Assembly (NCBI RefSeq): GCF_003752405.1
Contig: NZ_RKHK01000001.1
Span: 124,001-188,000 of the forward strand
DNA from: Bogoriella caseilytica
GTDB taxonomy: Bacteria > Actinomycetota > Actinomycetes > Actinomycetales > Actinomycetaceae
DNA: 64,000 nt
Direction of reading: 5' to 3'
Below are positions 9,324 to 18,958 of the stretch, in pieces; the stretch's first letter is position 1; each line of letters starts with the position of its first letter. The notes under the pieces are model-generated. The model ran no database searches. It saw nothing but the letters and a program-made list of their open reading frames with translations, and had not been told where the DNA came from. A program made the translations under genes and the position numbers.

Positions 9324-9361
9324 CGGGCCCGGAACCGGCACTGGTGCCGGTTCCGGGCCCG
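9324..9361 (-). terminator. hairpin terminator of the qcr operon
   Basis: A perfect 17-bp stem (9324-9340 with 9345-9361) with a 4-base loop lies 26 bases after the qcrB stop. The rest of the 221-base gap to sodA should hold the sodA promoter; I see no clear operator there. Confidence 0.85.
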
Positions 9362-9387
9362 CGTTCTCCGCTGCGCAGCCCTGAGGA

Positions 9388-11253
9388 CTACTGCTGTTCG
9401 GGGTCCTGCTCTCTCGCCTGCTCGGCAAGACGATCCTGCTCGCTGCGGGCCAGCGTGGCTGCTGAGCCACCGCCGGCAGAGCGTCCCGGTTGGTCGTCGT
9501 GCGGCTCCTCGACGGGGATGCCCTGGTTGATCTCGATGGCGCCCCCGTGCACACTCTCGACCACCGGGCCCTCAGCAGCGATCTCTGTGGGCTCCTCGTG
9601 GTCGTGGTGTGCTGCCTCGACCTCACTGGGCGACACCGGCTCGACCCGGTCTTCGTAGAAGAAGCGAGAGATCGCGGCGCGGACGCGGTCGATCTTGTAT
9701 CCCGGGCGGTCCACACCGTGGCGGTCCGTGGCCGGGCCGGGCTCCAGGGGCCGCTCCGGCGCGTGGGCGACCAGCACCCAGCGCTCGTGCTCATCGAGCG
9801 GACGGTGCACCTCCATGAACTCACCATTGGCGAGTTGCACCACACGGCCTGTCTCGTGCCCGTGCAGGACCAGCTCTCGATCGCGGCGCTGCAGACCCAG
9901 GCAGATGCGCTTGGTCACCATGAACAGCACCACCGGCAGGACGAAGAATCCGACTCGGAACACCCAGGTGATGTCGTTCAGGGACAGCGCGAAGTGCGTG
10001 GCGATCAGGTCATTCGCCCCGGCGAGCACCAAGAGGGCGAAGACACCCAGGTAGGCCACACCGAGCGCGGTCCGCACCGGGCGGTTCCGTGGACGGTCCA
10101 GCACGTGGTGCTCACGCTGATCGCGGGTGGCCGCTCGCTCGATGAAGGGATAGAGCGCCAGGACGGTGAACATGATGCCCGGGACGATCACGCCGGGGAT
10201 CAGGATGCTCAGTGCCAGGGGCCAGCGGTCGAAGAGCACGACCTCCCATCCGGGCATAATCCGCAATGCACCCTCGAGGAAGAGGATGTACCAGTCTGGC
10301 TGGGCGCCGGCGCCCACGGGTGAAGGGTCGTAGGGCCCGTAGTTCCACACGTTGTTGATCGACATCGTCGCGCCCATCACGGCGATGAAACCGAAGACGA
10401 TGAAGAAGTAGCCGCCCATCTTCGCGGCGTAGGCCGGGAAGGCGGGGTAGCCGACGACGTTCTTGTCGGTACGGCCCGGGCCGGGGAACTGGGTGTGCTT
10501 GTGCAGCACCATCAGCAGCAGGTGCACCGTCACCAACGCCACGATCAAGGCAGGAACGATCAGGATGTGCACGGTGAACAACCGCGGGATCACCACGGTT
10601 CCGGGGAACTCACCGCCGAACAGGCCCAAGGACACATAGGAGCCCAGCACCGGGATCGACTTGGCCACGCCGTCGGCGATGCGCAGGCCGTTGCCGGAGA
10701 GCACGTCATCGGGCAGGGAGTAGCCGGAGAAGCCGGCAGCCAGGGCCAGGATCATGAGCGCGAAGCCCACAAGCCAGTTGATCTCGCGCGGCTTGCGGAA
10801 GGCACCGGTGAAGAACACGCGGAACATGTGCACCACAACGGCGGCGACGAAGATCAGCGCGCCCCAGTGGTGCATCTGACGCATCAGCAGGCCACCGCGC
10901 ACCTCCCAGGACATGTAGACCGTCGAGGCGTAGGCCGCGGACATCTCCACACCCTGGTGGCTCGCCGGGAGGGCGTCCTCGGGGTAGTGCACGTGCGCCA
11001 TGGAGGGGTCGAAGAACATCGTCAGGAAGATTCCTGAGATGACCACGACCACGAAGCTCCACAGCGCGATCTCGCCGAGCAGGAAGGACCAGTGCTCGGG
11101 GAAGATCTTGCGCGCCATGTAGCGCACGGCCTTGGCCACGCCGACCCGCGAGTCGAGCAGGTCGGCCCCTCCGGAGACGACCTTGCCGGGCTGGAACTCC
11201 CCGCGCGGCTGGGCCGTGGGGGGCGCGTCGTTGCTGGTCTTGGTGGTGCTCAC
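9388..11253 (-). CDS. qcrB: cytochrome bc1 complex cytochrome b subunit
   Basis: Membrane core of the menaquinol:cytochrome c reductase. Heme-ligand helices carry [19 protein letters not shown] and [13 protein letters not shown] with a second His in VTVHLLL. The quinol-site motif appears as PDWY, the actinobacterial form of PEWY. The 621-residue protein has a hydrophilic, acidic C-terminal tail of roughly 100 residues beyond the last helix, longer than usual. The GTG at 11253 shares the GTGA overlap with the qcrA stop, so translation is coupled. An upstream in-frame start inside qcrA is less likely. Confidence 0.95.
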   Translation of the reverse strand: MSTTKTSNDAPPTAQPRGEFQPGKVVSGGADLLDSRVGVAKAVRYMARKIFPEHWSFLLGEIALWSFVVVVISGIFLTMFFDPSMAHVHYPEDALPASHQGVEMSAAYASTVYMSWEVRGGLLMRQMHHWGALIFVAAVVVHMFRVFFTGAFRKPREINWLVGFALMILALAAGFSGYSLPDDVLSGNGLRIADGVAKSIPVLGSYVSLGLFGGEFPGTVVIPRLFTVHILIVPALIVALVTVHLLLMVLHKHTQFPGPGRTDKNVVGYPAFPAYAAKMGGYFFIVFGFIAVMGATMSINNVWNYGPYDPSPVGAGAQPDWYILFLEGALRIMPGWEVVLFDRWPLALSILIPGVIVPGIMFTVLALYPFIERAATRDQREHHVLDRPRNRPVRTALGVAYLGVFALLVLAGANDLIATHFALSLNDITWVFRVGFFVLPVVLFMVTKRICLGLQRRDRELVLHGHETGRVVQLANGEFMEVHRPLDEHERWVLVAHAPERPLEPGPATDRHGVDRPGYKIDRVRAAISRFFYEDRVEPVSPSEVEAAHHDHEEPTEIAAEGPVVESVHGGAIEINQGIPVEEPHDDQPGRSAGGGSAATLARSEQDRLAEQAREQDPEQQ

Positions 11254-12317
11254 TGCAAGCGCTCCCAATAGGTCGGGCCAACCGGCTCGTGGAAGTCGGA
11301 CGTCGCCACCAGGTAGCCCTCGTCGTCAACGGCGATCGGCAGCTGCGGGAGCGGCCGGTCCGCCGGACCGAAGACCACCTTGGCCTCATCGGCAAGGTCG
11401 AAGGTCGACTGGTGGCAGGGGCAGAGCAAGTGGTGGGTCATCCGCTCGTAGAGGGCCACCGGGCAGCCCACGTGGGTGCAGACCTTGGAGTAGGCCACGA
11501 TGCCGTCGTAGGACCAGCTCTCGCGTTCAGGCCGCTCACGGAGGTCGGCAGGGTCCATGCGGACCATCAACACCACTGCCTTGGCCTTCTCGTTGTAGTA
11601 CTCCTCTTCCTCACTCATCCCGTGAGGGATGACGTGGAAGGCGGAGCCGATGGTCACGTCGGCGGCACGGATCGGGGTGTCGTCGGGGTCGCGGGCGAGG
11701 CGCCTGCCCACGGAGCCATCTGGGAGCGTCCCCACGAAGCCTTCGGGAGTGTCACCCCAGATGGTGTGACGGTAGGCGTCGATGTTCCACTCGCCGCCGA
11801 GGTTCCCGACCAGCGGGACCACTACAGGCAGCGGGGCGAGTACGACGGCGCCCCCCAAAGCGGCCTTGAGTACCGGGCGACGGCCGATGCCGGAGTCCTC
11901 GACGCCAGCCTTCATCATGTCGGCGGCGATGGCCCGGGTCTCGTCGTCACTGCGCTGGGGGTGACGTTCCTCGATGTACTCGACGTTCGACATCAGGGTC
12001 TTGGCCCAGTGGATGGCCGCCACACCGATGCCGAGCAGCCCGATCCCCAGGCCGAGACCCAGGAAGAGCGTGGACTGACGCACGGAGGAGCTTTCGCCGT
12101 CGAGCGGGATCACCGCGTAGGCGACGATCCCGGCGATGGAGGCCAGGGCCGAGATCACCAGGATCAGGACGATGATCCGCTCGTTGCGCTTGGCGGAGCG
12201 AGGATCGACGTCGGCAAGGCGCTCCCGGTGTTCCTCCATGCCGGGGTTCTCGAAGACCTCGGGGGTCTGCGCTTCTTCCGGGGCGACCTCGGTCCCGGTG
12301 TGCTGGTCCTTGCTCAC
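11250..12317 (-). CDS. qcrA: cytochrome bc1 complex Rieske iron-sulfur subunit
   Basis: Carries the 2Fe-2S cluster that takes electrons from menaquinol. In the 355-residue protein the cluster motifs CTHVGC and CPCHQS provide the two Cys and two His ligands. Three N-terminal membrane helices (about residues 48-70, 83-105 and 150-170), rather than one, are the actinobacterial form. The GTG at 12317 overlaps the qcrC stop in a GTGA, and its own stop overlaps the qcrB start the same way. Confidence 0.95.
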   Translation of the reverse strand: MSKDQHTGTEVAPEEAQTPEVFENPGMEEHRERLADVDPRSAKRNERIIVLILVISALASIAGIVAYAVIPLDGESSSVRQSTLFLGLGLGIGLLGIGVAAIHWAKTLMSNVEYIEERHPQRSDDETRAIAADMMKAGVEDSGIGRRPVLKAALGGAVVLAPLPVVVPLVGNLGGEWNIDAYRHTIWGDTPEGFVGTLPDGSVGRRLARDPDDTPIRAADVTIGSAFHVIPHGMSEEEEYYNEKAKAVVLMVRMDPADLRERPERESWSYDGIVAYSKVCTHVGCPVALYERMTHHLLCPCHQSTFDLADEAKVVFGPADRPLPQLPIAVDDEGYLVATSDFHEPVGPTYWERLQ

Positions 12318-13105
12318 GAAGCCCTAGCTCCAATCCACACAGCGGCGACGATCAAGCCGCCGATTCCGACCAGCCACGCCCACAGTCCCTCAGAGACCGG
12401 GCCGAGCGAGCCCAGGTCGAACCCGCCCGGGGTGGGCTCACGAACCTCGTAGAGGTAGGCGATGATGTCTTGCGTTCCCTGGTTGTCGATATTCGACTCC
12501 GCGAAGACCGGCATGTTCTGCGGACCGGTGCGCATGGCCTCCCAGATCTCGGTGCCCGTCGAGTCGTGCAGCGCGGGCGCCCACCGACCTTCGGACAGCG
12601 CGCCACCGGCGCCGACGGAGTTGTGGCACATGGAGCAGTTCGTCCGGAACAAGGCCATGCCGTTGGCCGGGTCACCGCCGGCCGGGTCCACGTCCTCGGC
12701 GGCCGGGATCGCGGGGCCAGGACCCAGGGCGTGCACGTACGCGGCCATCTGGTGGACCTGTTCCCGGTCGAATTGCGGGGCGCGCTCCATGACCTGAGGG
12801 CCAGACATGGCCATCGGCATCCGGCCGGTCGAGACCTGGAAGTCCACCGAAGCCGCGCCGACGCCGACCAGCGAGGGCCCGGCGTCAGTGCCCTCACCGT
12901 TCATACCGTGACAGGTCGAGCAGTTCGCCTGGAAGAGCGTGCGACCCGCCTCGATGTCTTCAGCGGAGTCTCCGGACTGCGCGGTCGCCTGAGAGGGCGA
13001 GACGGTTGCGTACAGCGCACCGGTCAGGATCAGGGCGAGCAGGACCAGGATCACCGGTGCGGCCCGGTGCCTTCTCCCTGCGGCGAGTGCCTTCACGTTG
13101 GACAT
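12314..13105 (-). CDS. qcrC: cytochrome bc1 complex diheme cytochrome c subunit
   Basis: Passes electrons from the Rieske subunit directly to the CuA site of the aa3 oxidase in the actinobacterial supercomplex, replacing soluble cytochrome c. Two heme-binding motifs are present, CSTCH and CSMCH, each followed by a Met ligand region. An N-terminal helix (APVILVLLALILTGALYA) and a C-terminal helix (LWAWLVGIGGLIVAAVW) anchor it. The ATG at 13105 is used; a GTG at 13096 has GAGG about 10 bases upstream and is a good alternative. A longer frame would overlap ctaE. Confidence 0.94.
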   Translation of the reverse strand: MSNVKALAAGRRHRAAPVILVLLALILTGALYATVSPSQATAQSGDSAEDIEAGRTLFQANCSTCHGMNGEGTDAGPSLVGVGAASVDFQVSTGRMPMAMSGPQVMERAPQFDREQVHQMAAYVHALGPGPAIPAAEDVDPAGGDPANGMALFRTNCSMCHNSVGAGGALSEGRWAPALHDSTGTEIWEAMRTGPQNMPVFAESNIDNQGTQDIIAYLYEVREPTPGGFDLGSLGPVSEGLWAWLVGIGGLIVAAVWIGARAS

Positions 13106-13139
13106 CCTCGAATCAGTCGGGGTGGGTGATGCGTGCGGC

Positions 13140-13799
13140 TTACCAGCCGTGGACGAAGAGGTGGTCAATGACGTAGATCAAGATGAACAGTCCGATCCAG
13201 ACCACGTCGACGAAGTGCCAGTAGTAGGAGGTCACCACCGCGCGACCGGCCTCGAGGTGACCGAAGCGCTTGGAGGCGAAGGTGGAAGCGAGAACGTACA
13301 GGAAGGCGATCAGCCCGCCGATGACGTGCAGCGCGTGGAAGCCGGTCAGGATGTAGAAGACCGATCCGTACGTGGAGGCTCCGACGGTCAACCCGTGCTG
13401 GATCAGCTCCGCGTACTCCGTGGCCTGACCGGCCACGAAGACCGCGCCGAGGATGAAGGTCAGCACGTACCACTCCACCAGACCCCACCGACGGAGGTTC
13501 CAGATCGGCCCGGTGCGCCAGGCCTGGAAGCGCTCGGCGGCGAACACCCCCATCTGGCAGGTGAACGAGGAGCTCACCAGGATCACGCAGATGGCGAGCG
13601 CGAAGGGGAAGTTCAGGACAGCGGTCTGTTCCGTCCACGCCTCCGGCCCGGCCACCGACCGGTGCGTGAAGTACATGGCGAAGAGCCCAGCGAAGAACAT
13701 GAGCTCACTGGCCAGCCAGACGATGACGCCGACGGTGAGCATGTTGGGGCGCTTGACGGACACCGACCCAGCGGGGGCGACAGAGCTAGTTGACGACAC
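13140..13799 (-). CDS. ctaE: cytochrome c oxidase subunit III
   Basis: Subunit III of the aa3 terminal oxidase, 219 residues with about five to seven membrane helices ([35 protein letters not shown]). The short actinobacterial form lacks the first helices of mitochondrial COX3. It starts with GTG at 13799 and heads the ctaE-qcrC-qcrA-qcrB transcription unit, 34 bases upstream of qcrC. AATAAT lies 6 bases before the start and may be its -10 element. Confidence 0.94.
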   Translation of the reverse strand: MSSTSSVAPAGSVSVKRPNMLTVGVIVWLASELMFFAGLFAMYFTHRSVAGPEAWTEQTAVLNFPFALAICVILVSSSFTCQMGVFAAERFQAWRTGPIWNLRRWGLVEWYVLTFILGAVFVAGQATEYAELIQHGLTVGASTYGSVFYILTGFHALHVIGGLIAFLYVLASTFASKRFGHLEAGRAVVTSYYWHFVDVVWIGLFILIYVIDHLFVHGW

Positions 13800-13926
13800 C
13801 CCGTCATTATTGCCTAGTTCTACCCCTCAAATGCCAATCCACTACGCAGTGTCGTGGATCGATGAGGTCAGGACCACATCTAAACTGGTCAGAGCACCAC
13901 ATCCGTAGGAACCGTCAGGAGCTGTC

Positions 13927-14382
13927 ATGACCTCGAACGCCGCCGCCGAGACTGCCGTGGATCTGCTGCTGTACAGCGATGATTCCACCACGCGCCGTCA
14001 CGTGATCGACGCCGTCGGGCGCCGTCCGGGCAAGGGCTTGCCCACGGTGCGCTGGACCGAAGCCGCCACGGGTGTGGGCGCGATGACGAAGATCGCCGCC
14101 GGTGACTTCGCTCTCGTCGTACTCGACGCCGAGGCGGCGAAGACCGGTGGGATGGCACTGGCACGCCAGATCAAGACCGAGATCTTCGACGCACCGCCGG
14201 TGCTGGTCCTGACCGGCCGCCCGGAGGATCGCTGGCTCGCCACCTGGTCCGACGCCGACGCGGTCGTTCCAGCGCCCTACGACCCGATGGCGCTCCAGGA
14301 AGCCGTCGCCGCGCTCCTGCGCGAGGGCGCCGAGGCCGACCGGGTCTCCTCGGTGGCGCTGACCACCGGTGATCACGCGTGA
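13927..14382 (+). CDS. receiver-like (CheY-fold) protein coupled to trpD
   Basis: The 151-residue protein resembles a stand-alone response-regulator receiver: LLLYSDD near the N-terminus gives the acidic pair, VVLDAE holds the predicted phospho-acceptor Asp (about residue 63), and LVLTG supplies the conserved Thr. The conserved Lys of the KP motif is Ala (VPAPYDP), so normal phosphorylation is doubtful. No output domain follows. AGGAG lies upstream of the ATG. Its stop overlaps the trpD start in a GTGA, so the two are translated together. Function unknown. Confidence 0.75.
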   Translation: MTSNAAAETAVDLLLYSDDSTTRRHVIDAVGRRPGKGLPTVRWTEAATGVGAMTKIAAGDFALVVLDAEAAKTGGMALARQIKTEIFDAPPVLVLTGRPEDRWLATWSDADAVVPAPYDPMALQEAVAALLREGAEADRVSSVALTTGDHA

Positions 14383-15473
14383 CTGAGGAGCCCACCGCTC
14401 CCCAGCTCACCTGGCCTGATCTCCTCGGCCTGATCGCCGATCAGCGCGATCTCTCCGCTGAACAGACCGCGTGGGCGATGCGCCAGGTGATGACCGGTCA
14501 CGCCTCACCGGCCGTCCTCGGCGGCATGCTCCTGGGCCTCGCCGCCAAGGGTGAGACCACCGCAGAGCTCGCTGGCATCGCCGAGGAGATGCTCGCGCAC
14601 GCTGAGCCCTTCCGCGCAGACGGGACTGGCGCGGTCGACGTCGTCGGTACCGGCGGTGACCGGATGAACACCGTGAACGTCTCAACCATGGCCTCGTTGG
14701 TCGTTGCCGGGGCGGGGCTGGGCGTGGTCAAGCACGGCAATCGGGCGGCGAGCTCCACTTCCGGTAGCGCGGACGTGCTCGAGGCGCTCGGCGTCTCGCT
14801 GGATCTGCCTGCGGCCCGCGTGGCCGAGGTCTACCAGCGGGCCGGGATCACCTTCTGCTTCGCCATGGTCTTCCACCCTTCGTTCCGGCATGCCGGGCCG
14901 GTGCGGAAGGAACTGGGCGTCGGCACGATCTTCAACCTCCTCGGCCCGCTCACCAATCCCGGCCGGCCCCGTGCAACCGCCATCGGCGTGGCACGGCACC
15001 GCGCCATGCCCCTGGTGGCCGGGGTACTCGCACGCCGCGGTACCAGCGCGCTGGTCTTCCGTGGGCGCAATGGCCTCGATGAGCTTTCGGCCACCGCAGT
15101 CAATGACGTCATCGAAGTCCGCGAGGGCAAGCTCGAGGCCCACAGCCTCGACGCGGTGGCCGACCTCGGCCTGAGGGCGACCACGGTCGACGCGCTCCGC
15201 GGCAGTGACGCCGGGGCCAACGCGGACATCGCCCGGCGCGTGCTCCATGGCGAGGGCGCCGGTTCACCCACCGCTCTCACGCCGGTTCGTGAGACGGTGC
15301 TCCTCAATGCCGCCGCCGCCCTGGTGGCTCACGGCACGCTCCCCGGGACGGGCGCCGGCCACGGGGACCTCACCGCGCGGCTACGTGCGGGCCTGGCACT
15401 GGCAGCGGAGGCCGTCGACAGCGGCGCCGCCCAGGCGAGGCTGGAAGCCTGGGTCACCGCGACGCAGGACTGA
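14379..15473 (+). CDS. trpD: anthranilate phosphoribosyltransferase
   Basis: Joins PRPP to anthranilate, the second step of tryptophan synthesis. The 364-residue protein has the family motifs VGTGGDRMNTVNVST (PRPP loop), KHGNRAASS, and DELSAT (metal site), and NLLGPLTNP. GTG start in a GTGA overlap with the receiver-like gene. No other trp gene is near, and no leader peptide or attenuator was seen upstream. Confidence 0.95.
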   Translation: MTEEPTAPQLTWPDLLGLIADQRDLSAEQTAWAMRQVMTGHASPAVLGGMLLGLAAKGETTAELAGIAEEMLAHAEPFRADGTGAVDVVGTGGDRMNTVNVSTMASLVVAGAGLGVVKHGNRAASSTSGSADVLEALGVSLDLPAARVAEVYQRAGITFCFAMVFHPSFRHAGPVRKELGVGTIFNLLGPLTNPGRPRATAIGVARHRAMPLVAGVLARRGTSALVFRGRNGLDELSATAVNDVIEVREGKLEAHSLDAVADLGLRATTVDALRGSDAGANADIARRVLHGEGAGSPTALTPVRETVLLNAAAALVAHGTLPGTGAGHGDLTARLRAGLALAAEAVDSGAAQARLEAWVTATQD

Positions 15474-15568
15474 GGCCCTTCGGCACGCAACGGCTCCCCC
15501 GCACGACACCGGCCCGCGCGACACGGTCGCAGGAGTCTCCCCCCGCCGGCTGAGCGCGCAGCCCCGCA

Positions 15569-15600
15569 GGCTCGGTGCGCCGTCGGCTCGGTGCGCCGTC
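15569..15600. repeat. 16-bp perfect tandem duplication
   Basis: GGCTCGGTGCGCCGTC occurs twice back to back (15569-15584 and 15585-15600). The second copy runs into the ctaF stop codon region. The rest of the trpD-ctaF gap (15474-15568) shows no clear terminator. Confidence 0.9.
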
Positions 15601-16045
15601 AGTGCGCGTGCTGTCCGCGGTAGTTCTCGAAGAGCTGGCCGGTGATCCCGATCAAACCGATCACGGCGCCGATCCCCACCAGCCACCAGCCGATGGGCAC
15701 CCCGCCGAACATCAGGGTCACGGAGATCCCGCAGACGAGCGGCCACCACGAGTGCGGAGAGAACTCGCCGTATTCGCCGGCCCGCTGGTGGATCTCCCCC
15801 TCAGGGTCGTCCTCCGGCCGAGCATCGATGCGCTTGGCGGTGATGTAGAGGTAACCCCCGGCCATGCCGAAGAGGCCGCCCAGCAGGATGAGACAGGTGG
15901 TACCCACCGGCTCCCATCCGGAGAGGAAGCCGTAGACGATGCCCACCGCGACGAAGAAAGGCACACCGGCCAGGAAGGTCATGGTCTCGACGAACATCGG
16001 CCTGCGGGGCGAGGCCGGCGCGTGAGCCTTCTGCTTGTCCGACAT
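15599..16045 (-). CDS. ctaF: cytochrome c oxidase subunit IV, actinobacterial type
   Basis: A 148-residue four-helix membrane subunit found with actinobacterial aa3 oxidases. Helices lie at about residues 20-40, 45-67, 97-115 and 118-138; the central loop carries EYGEFSPHSWWP, a conserved family block. Its ATG shares one base with the ctaD stop (TGATG), so it is coupled to ctaD and ends the ctaC-ctaD-ctaF operon. Confidence 0.92.
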   Translation of the reverse strand: MSDKQKAHAPASPRRPMFVETMTFLAGVPFFVAVGIVYGFLSGWEPVGTTCLILLGGLFGMAGGYLYITAKRIDARPEDDPEGEIHQRAGEYGEFSPHSWWPLVCGISVTLMFGGVPIGWWLVGIGAVIGLIGITGQLFENYRGQHAH

Positions 16046-17871
16046 CAGCGGTTCCCTTCCGTCTCCGGGCCGGTGTCGTGGTCCGGGCCGAACTCGCGGA
16101 TCGGACCATCCGGGCCTTCGCCATCGGCGGTGCGGTCGTTCAGCACCTGTTCCCGGCCCTGTACATCGCCGGAGGCATAGATCGAATCGAGCACGTCCTC
16201 GTTCGGCTCCGCTTGATCCATCGCCGCGACCTCGGGGTGGTGCAGGTCGAATGCCGGGCGTTCAGACCGGATCCGGGGCAGCGTGGTGAAGTTGTGGCGC
16301 GGCACCGGAGAGCCGGTGGCCCACTCCAGGGAGTTACCGAAGCCCCACGGGTCGTCGACGAAGACGGTGCGTGGGCCGCGTGCGGTCTTGTACACGTTCC
16401 ACAGGAAGGGCAGTGTGGAAATGGCGATCAGCACCGCGCCCACCGTGGAGATCTGGTTGTAGAACGTGAATCCGTCTTCCGGCATGTAGTCCGCGTAGCG
16501 TCGCGGCATCCCCTGCACACCCAGCCAGTGCTGGACCAGGAAGGTCATGTGGAAACCAACGAAGAGGATCCAGAACTGGATCTTGCCGAGCCGCTCGTCG
16601 AGCATCTTCCCGGTCCACTTGGGCCACCAGAAGAAGAAGCCGGCATACATCGCGAACACGACCGTGCCGAAGACGACGTAGTGGAAGTGGCCCACCACGA
16701 AGTAGGTGTCGTGCAGGTGCATGTCGAGGGCCGGGGCGGAGAGGATCACGCCGGTCAGGCCGCCGAAGAGGAAGGTGACCAGGAAGCCGAGGCTGTAGAG
16801 CATGGGCGTCTCGAAGGTGATCTTCCCGCGCCACATCGTGCCGATCCAGTTGAAGAACTTCACGCCGGTCGGAACCGCGATGAGCATGGTCATCAAGGCG
16901 AAGAACTCCAGCATCACACCACCGGTGGTGTACATGTGGTGCGCCCAGACCGTCACGGACAGCGCAGCGATCGCGATGGTCGCGAACACCAGCGACTTGT
17001 AGCCGAAGATCGGCTTGCGCGAGAACACCGGGATGATCTCCGAGACGATGCCGAAGAAGGGCAGCGCCACGATGTAGACCTCGGGGTGACCGAAGAACCA
17101 GAACAGGTGCTGCCACAGCAGGGCACCACCGAACTCGGGGTTGAAGATGTGCCCCCCGAGCACCCGGTCCATGGTCATGCCGAACAGAGCGGCGGCCAGC
17201 ACCGGAAAGGCCATCAGCGCCAGGATCGAGGTGACCAGCACGTTCCAGGAGAAGATCGGCATCCGGAACATCGTCATGCCGGGCGCGCGCATGCAGATAA
17301 TCGTGGTGACGAAGTTGACCGTGCCGAAGATGGTGGCGAATCCGGTCATCGCCAAGCCCATCACCCAGAGGTCGGAGCCCAACCCCGGGGAGAAGACGGC
17401 GTTGGCCAGCGGTTGATACGCCGTCCAGCCGAAGCTTGCTGCGCCCTGGGGGGTGAGGAAGCCGGCGATCACGAGCAGTCCACCGAAGGAGAACAGCCAG
17501 AAGGACAGCATGTTGAGCCGCGGGAAGGCCACGTCCGGAGCACCGATCTGGATCGGCAGGAGCGCGTTCGCGAAGGCGGAGAACAGCGGCGTCGCGAAGA
17601 GCAGCATCATGATCGTGCCGTGCATGGTGAAGAACTGGTTGTACTGCTCGCGCGACTGCAGGAGCAGCCCTGGCTCCCAGAGCTCGGCGCGCATGAGCAG
17701 CGCCAGCACGCCACCGATCATGAAGAAGAGGAAGGAGGAGACCAGGTAGAGCTTGCCGATCACCTTGTGATCGGTAGAGGTCATCCAGGAGATGACCTGC
17801 GACCCCAGACTCTGGCGGTTCGGCGCCAGCCCCCGCACGGTCTCCGGCTGCAGCGCGGTGGTGCCGGCCAT
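16045..17871 (-). CDS. ctaD: cytochrome c oxidase subunit I
   Basis: Catalytic subunit with low-spin heme a and the heme a3-CuB center. Seen in the 608-residue protein: FTMHGTIMM (heme a ligand), [14 protein letters not shown] (CuB His and the cross-linked Tyr), [11 protein letters not shown] (CuB His pair) and [13 protein letters not shown] (heme ligands). The ATG at 17871 follows AGGAG and overlaps the ctaC stop by one base (TGATG). The C-terminal 60 residues are charged and cytoplasmic. Confidence 0.96.
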   Translation of the reverse strand: MAGTTALQPETVRGLAPNRQSLGSQVISWMTSTDHKVIGKLYLVSSFLFFMIGGVLALLMRAELWEPGLLLQSREQYNQFFTMHGTIMMLLFATPLFSAFANALLPIQIGAPDVAFPRLNMLSFWLFSFGGLLVIAGFLTPQGAASFGWTAYQPLANAVFSPGLGSDLWVMGLAMTGFATIFGTVNFVTTIICMRAPGMTMFRMPIFSWNVLVTSILALMAFPVLAAALFGMTMDRVLGGHIFNPEFGGALLWQHLFWFFGHPEVYIVALPFFGIVSEIIPVFSRKPIFGYKSLVFATIAIAALSVTVWAHHMYTTGGVMLEFFALMTMLIAVPTGVKFFNWIGTMWRGKITFETPMLYSLGFLVTFLFGGLTGVILSAPALDMHLHDTYFVVGHFHYVVFGTVVFAMYAGFFFWWPKWTGKMLDERLGKIQFWILFVGFHMTFLVQHWLGVQGMPRRYADYMPEDGFTFYNQISTVGAVLIAISTLPFLWNVYKTARGPRTVFVDDPWGFGNSLEWATGSPVPRHNFTTLPRIRSERPAFDLHHPEVAAMDQAEPNEDVLDSIYASGDVQGREQVLNDRTADGEGPDGPIREFGPDHDTGPETEGNR

Positions 17872-18812
17872 CAGTTCTCCTCCTGCGTCAGCGCGTACTG
17901 CCGGTTGAGCTCGTCGCCCAGGCGCCCGGTCTGGCCGGCATCGCGCAACTCCTGCATGTGGGCGTCGTAGGTCTCGCGGTCGACGACGGCGACGTTGAAC
18001 AGCATCTCGGAGTGGTACTCCCCGCACAGCTCGGCGCACTTGCCGGCGTAGACGCCCTCGACCTGCGGAGTGAGCTGGAAGGTGTTCACGCGGCCCGGGA
18101 GCATGTCGAGCTTATAGAGGAAGGCCGGGATCCAGAAGGAGTGCATCACGTCACGTGAGTGCAGCGTGAAGGTCACCGTCTCCCCCACCGGCAGGTACAG
18201 CGTGGGGAGTGTCTCCTCCACCCCTTCCTCACCGGTGAGCTGCACACGACCACCGGAGAAGTACACGTCGTCGTCGAGATAGTTGAAGTCCCAGCTCCAC
18301 TGCTTGCCATAGACCTCGATCGCGAGATCGGCGTCGGTCTCCTCGGAGGACACCACGGTGTGGTTGATGGCATCCACGCCCTGTGCCTGGGTGTCTCCCA
18401 CCCGGTTGAAGCTGTGGGTCACCGAGGTGGAGTAGTAGAAGAGCACCCCGACCATCACGATCGGGAGCAGCGTGTAGAGCAGTTCGGCAGGCACGTGATA
18501 GCGCAGCTGCACCGGAAGCTGGTTGTCGTTCTTGCGCTTGCGGTAGGCGATGATGCACCAGATCGTCAGACCCCACACGATGGCGCCGACAATCAGCGCT
18601 GCGATCCACGACCCGGTCCACAGATCGATCATGGCGTCGGTGCGGTCAGTCAGTCCTCGCTCCGACGGCAGGAATCCGACGTCGACACCATTACCCGGGC
18701 CTACCGAGGGCCGGAGGTGTTCGGGGACGCAGCCGCTGGCCAGTAGCGCGACCATGCCCATCAGGGCAAGGACTCGCAGGGCCGGGCGCCTTGTACGGCC
18801 GGGGGATGGCAC
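17871..18812 (-). CDS. ctaC: cytochrome c oxidase subunit II, lipoprotein
   Basis: Holds the CuA electron-entry site outside the membrane. The 313-residue protein has a lipobox ending at Cys28 (LLASGC), two membrane helices (about 68-90 and 108-130), the WSWDFNY aromatic electron-transfer patch, and the CuA ligands in [12 protein letters not shown] together with an upstream His in [11 protein letters not shown] start at 18812 with AGGAGG 8 bases upstream. First gene of ctaC-ctaD-ctaF. Confidence 0.95.
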   Translation of the reverse strand: MPSPGRTRRPALRVLALMGMVALLASGCVPEHLRPSVGPGNGVDVGFLPSERGLTDRTDAMIDLWTGSWIAALIVGAIVWGLTIWCIIAYRKRKNDNQLPVQLRYHVPAELLYTLLPIVMVGVLFYYSTSVTHSFNRVGDTQAQGVDAINHTVVSSEETDADLAIEVYGKQWSWDFNYLDDDVYFSGGRVQLTGEEGVEETLPTLYLPVGETVTFTLHSRDVMHSFWIPAFLYKLDMLPGRVNTFQLTPQVEGVYAGKCAELCGEYHSEMLFNVAVVDRETYDAHMQELRDAGQTGRLGDELNRQYALTQEEN

Positions 18813-18933
18813 GGATCGATCCTCCTACGCTCTGTAGTGCTGGGCATAGCCTAATGGACGTGACGCGCCGTCAGCACCAAGTGACCGGGCCGTGGCGCCG
18901 CGGATGCCGGATGCTGACAGTTCACTCCGGCTC

Positions 18934-18958
18934 GCACTGTGCGGGGACAGCGCAGTGC
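18934..18958 (-). terminator. hairpin directly after the FKBP gene
   Basis: A 9-bp stem with one G-U pair (18934-18942 with 18950-18958) abuts the stop codon; no U-tract follows. Confidence 0.55.

Noticed and set aside
16078-17970. A 630-codon plus-strand frame opposite ctaD
   Set aside because: Composition is dominated by Arg, Glu, His and Gly, with no membrane helices or motifs, while ctaD on the other strand has all heme ligands.
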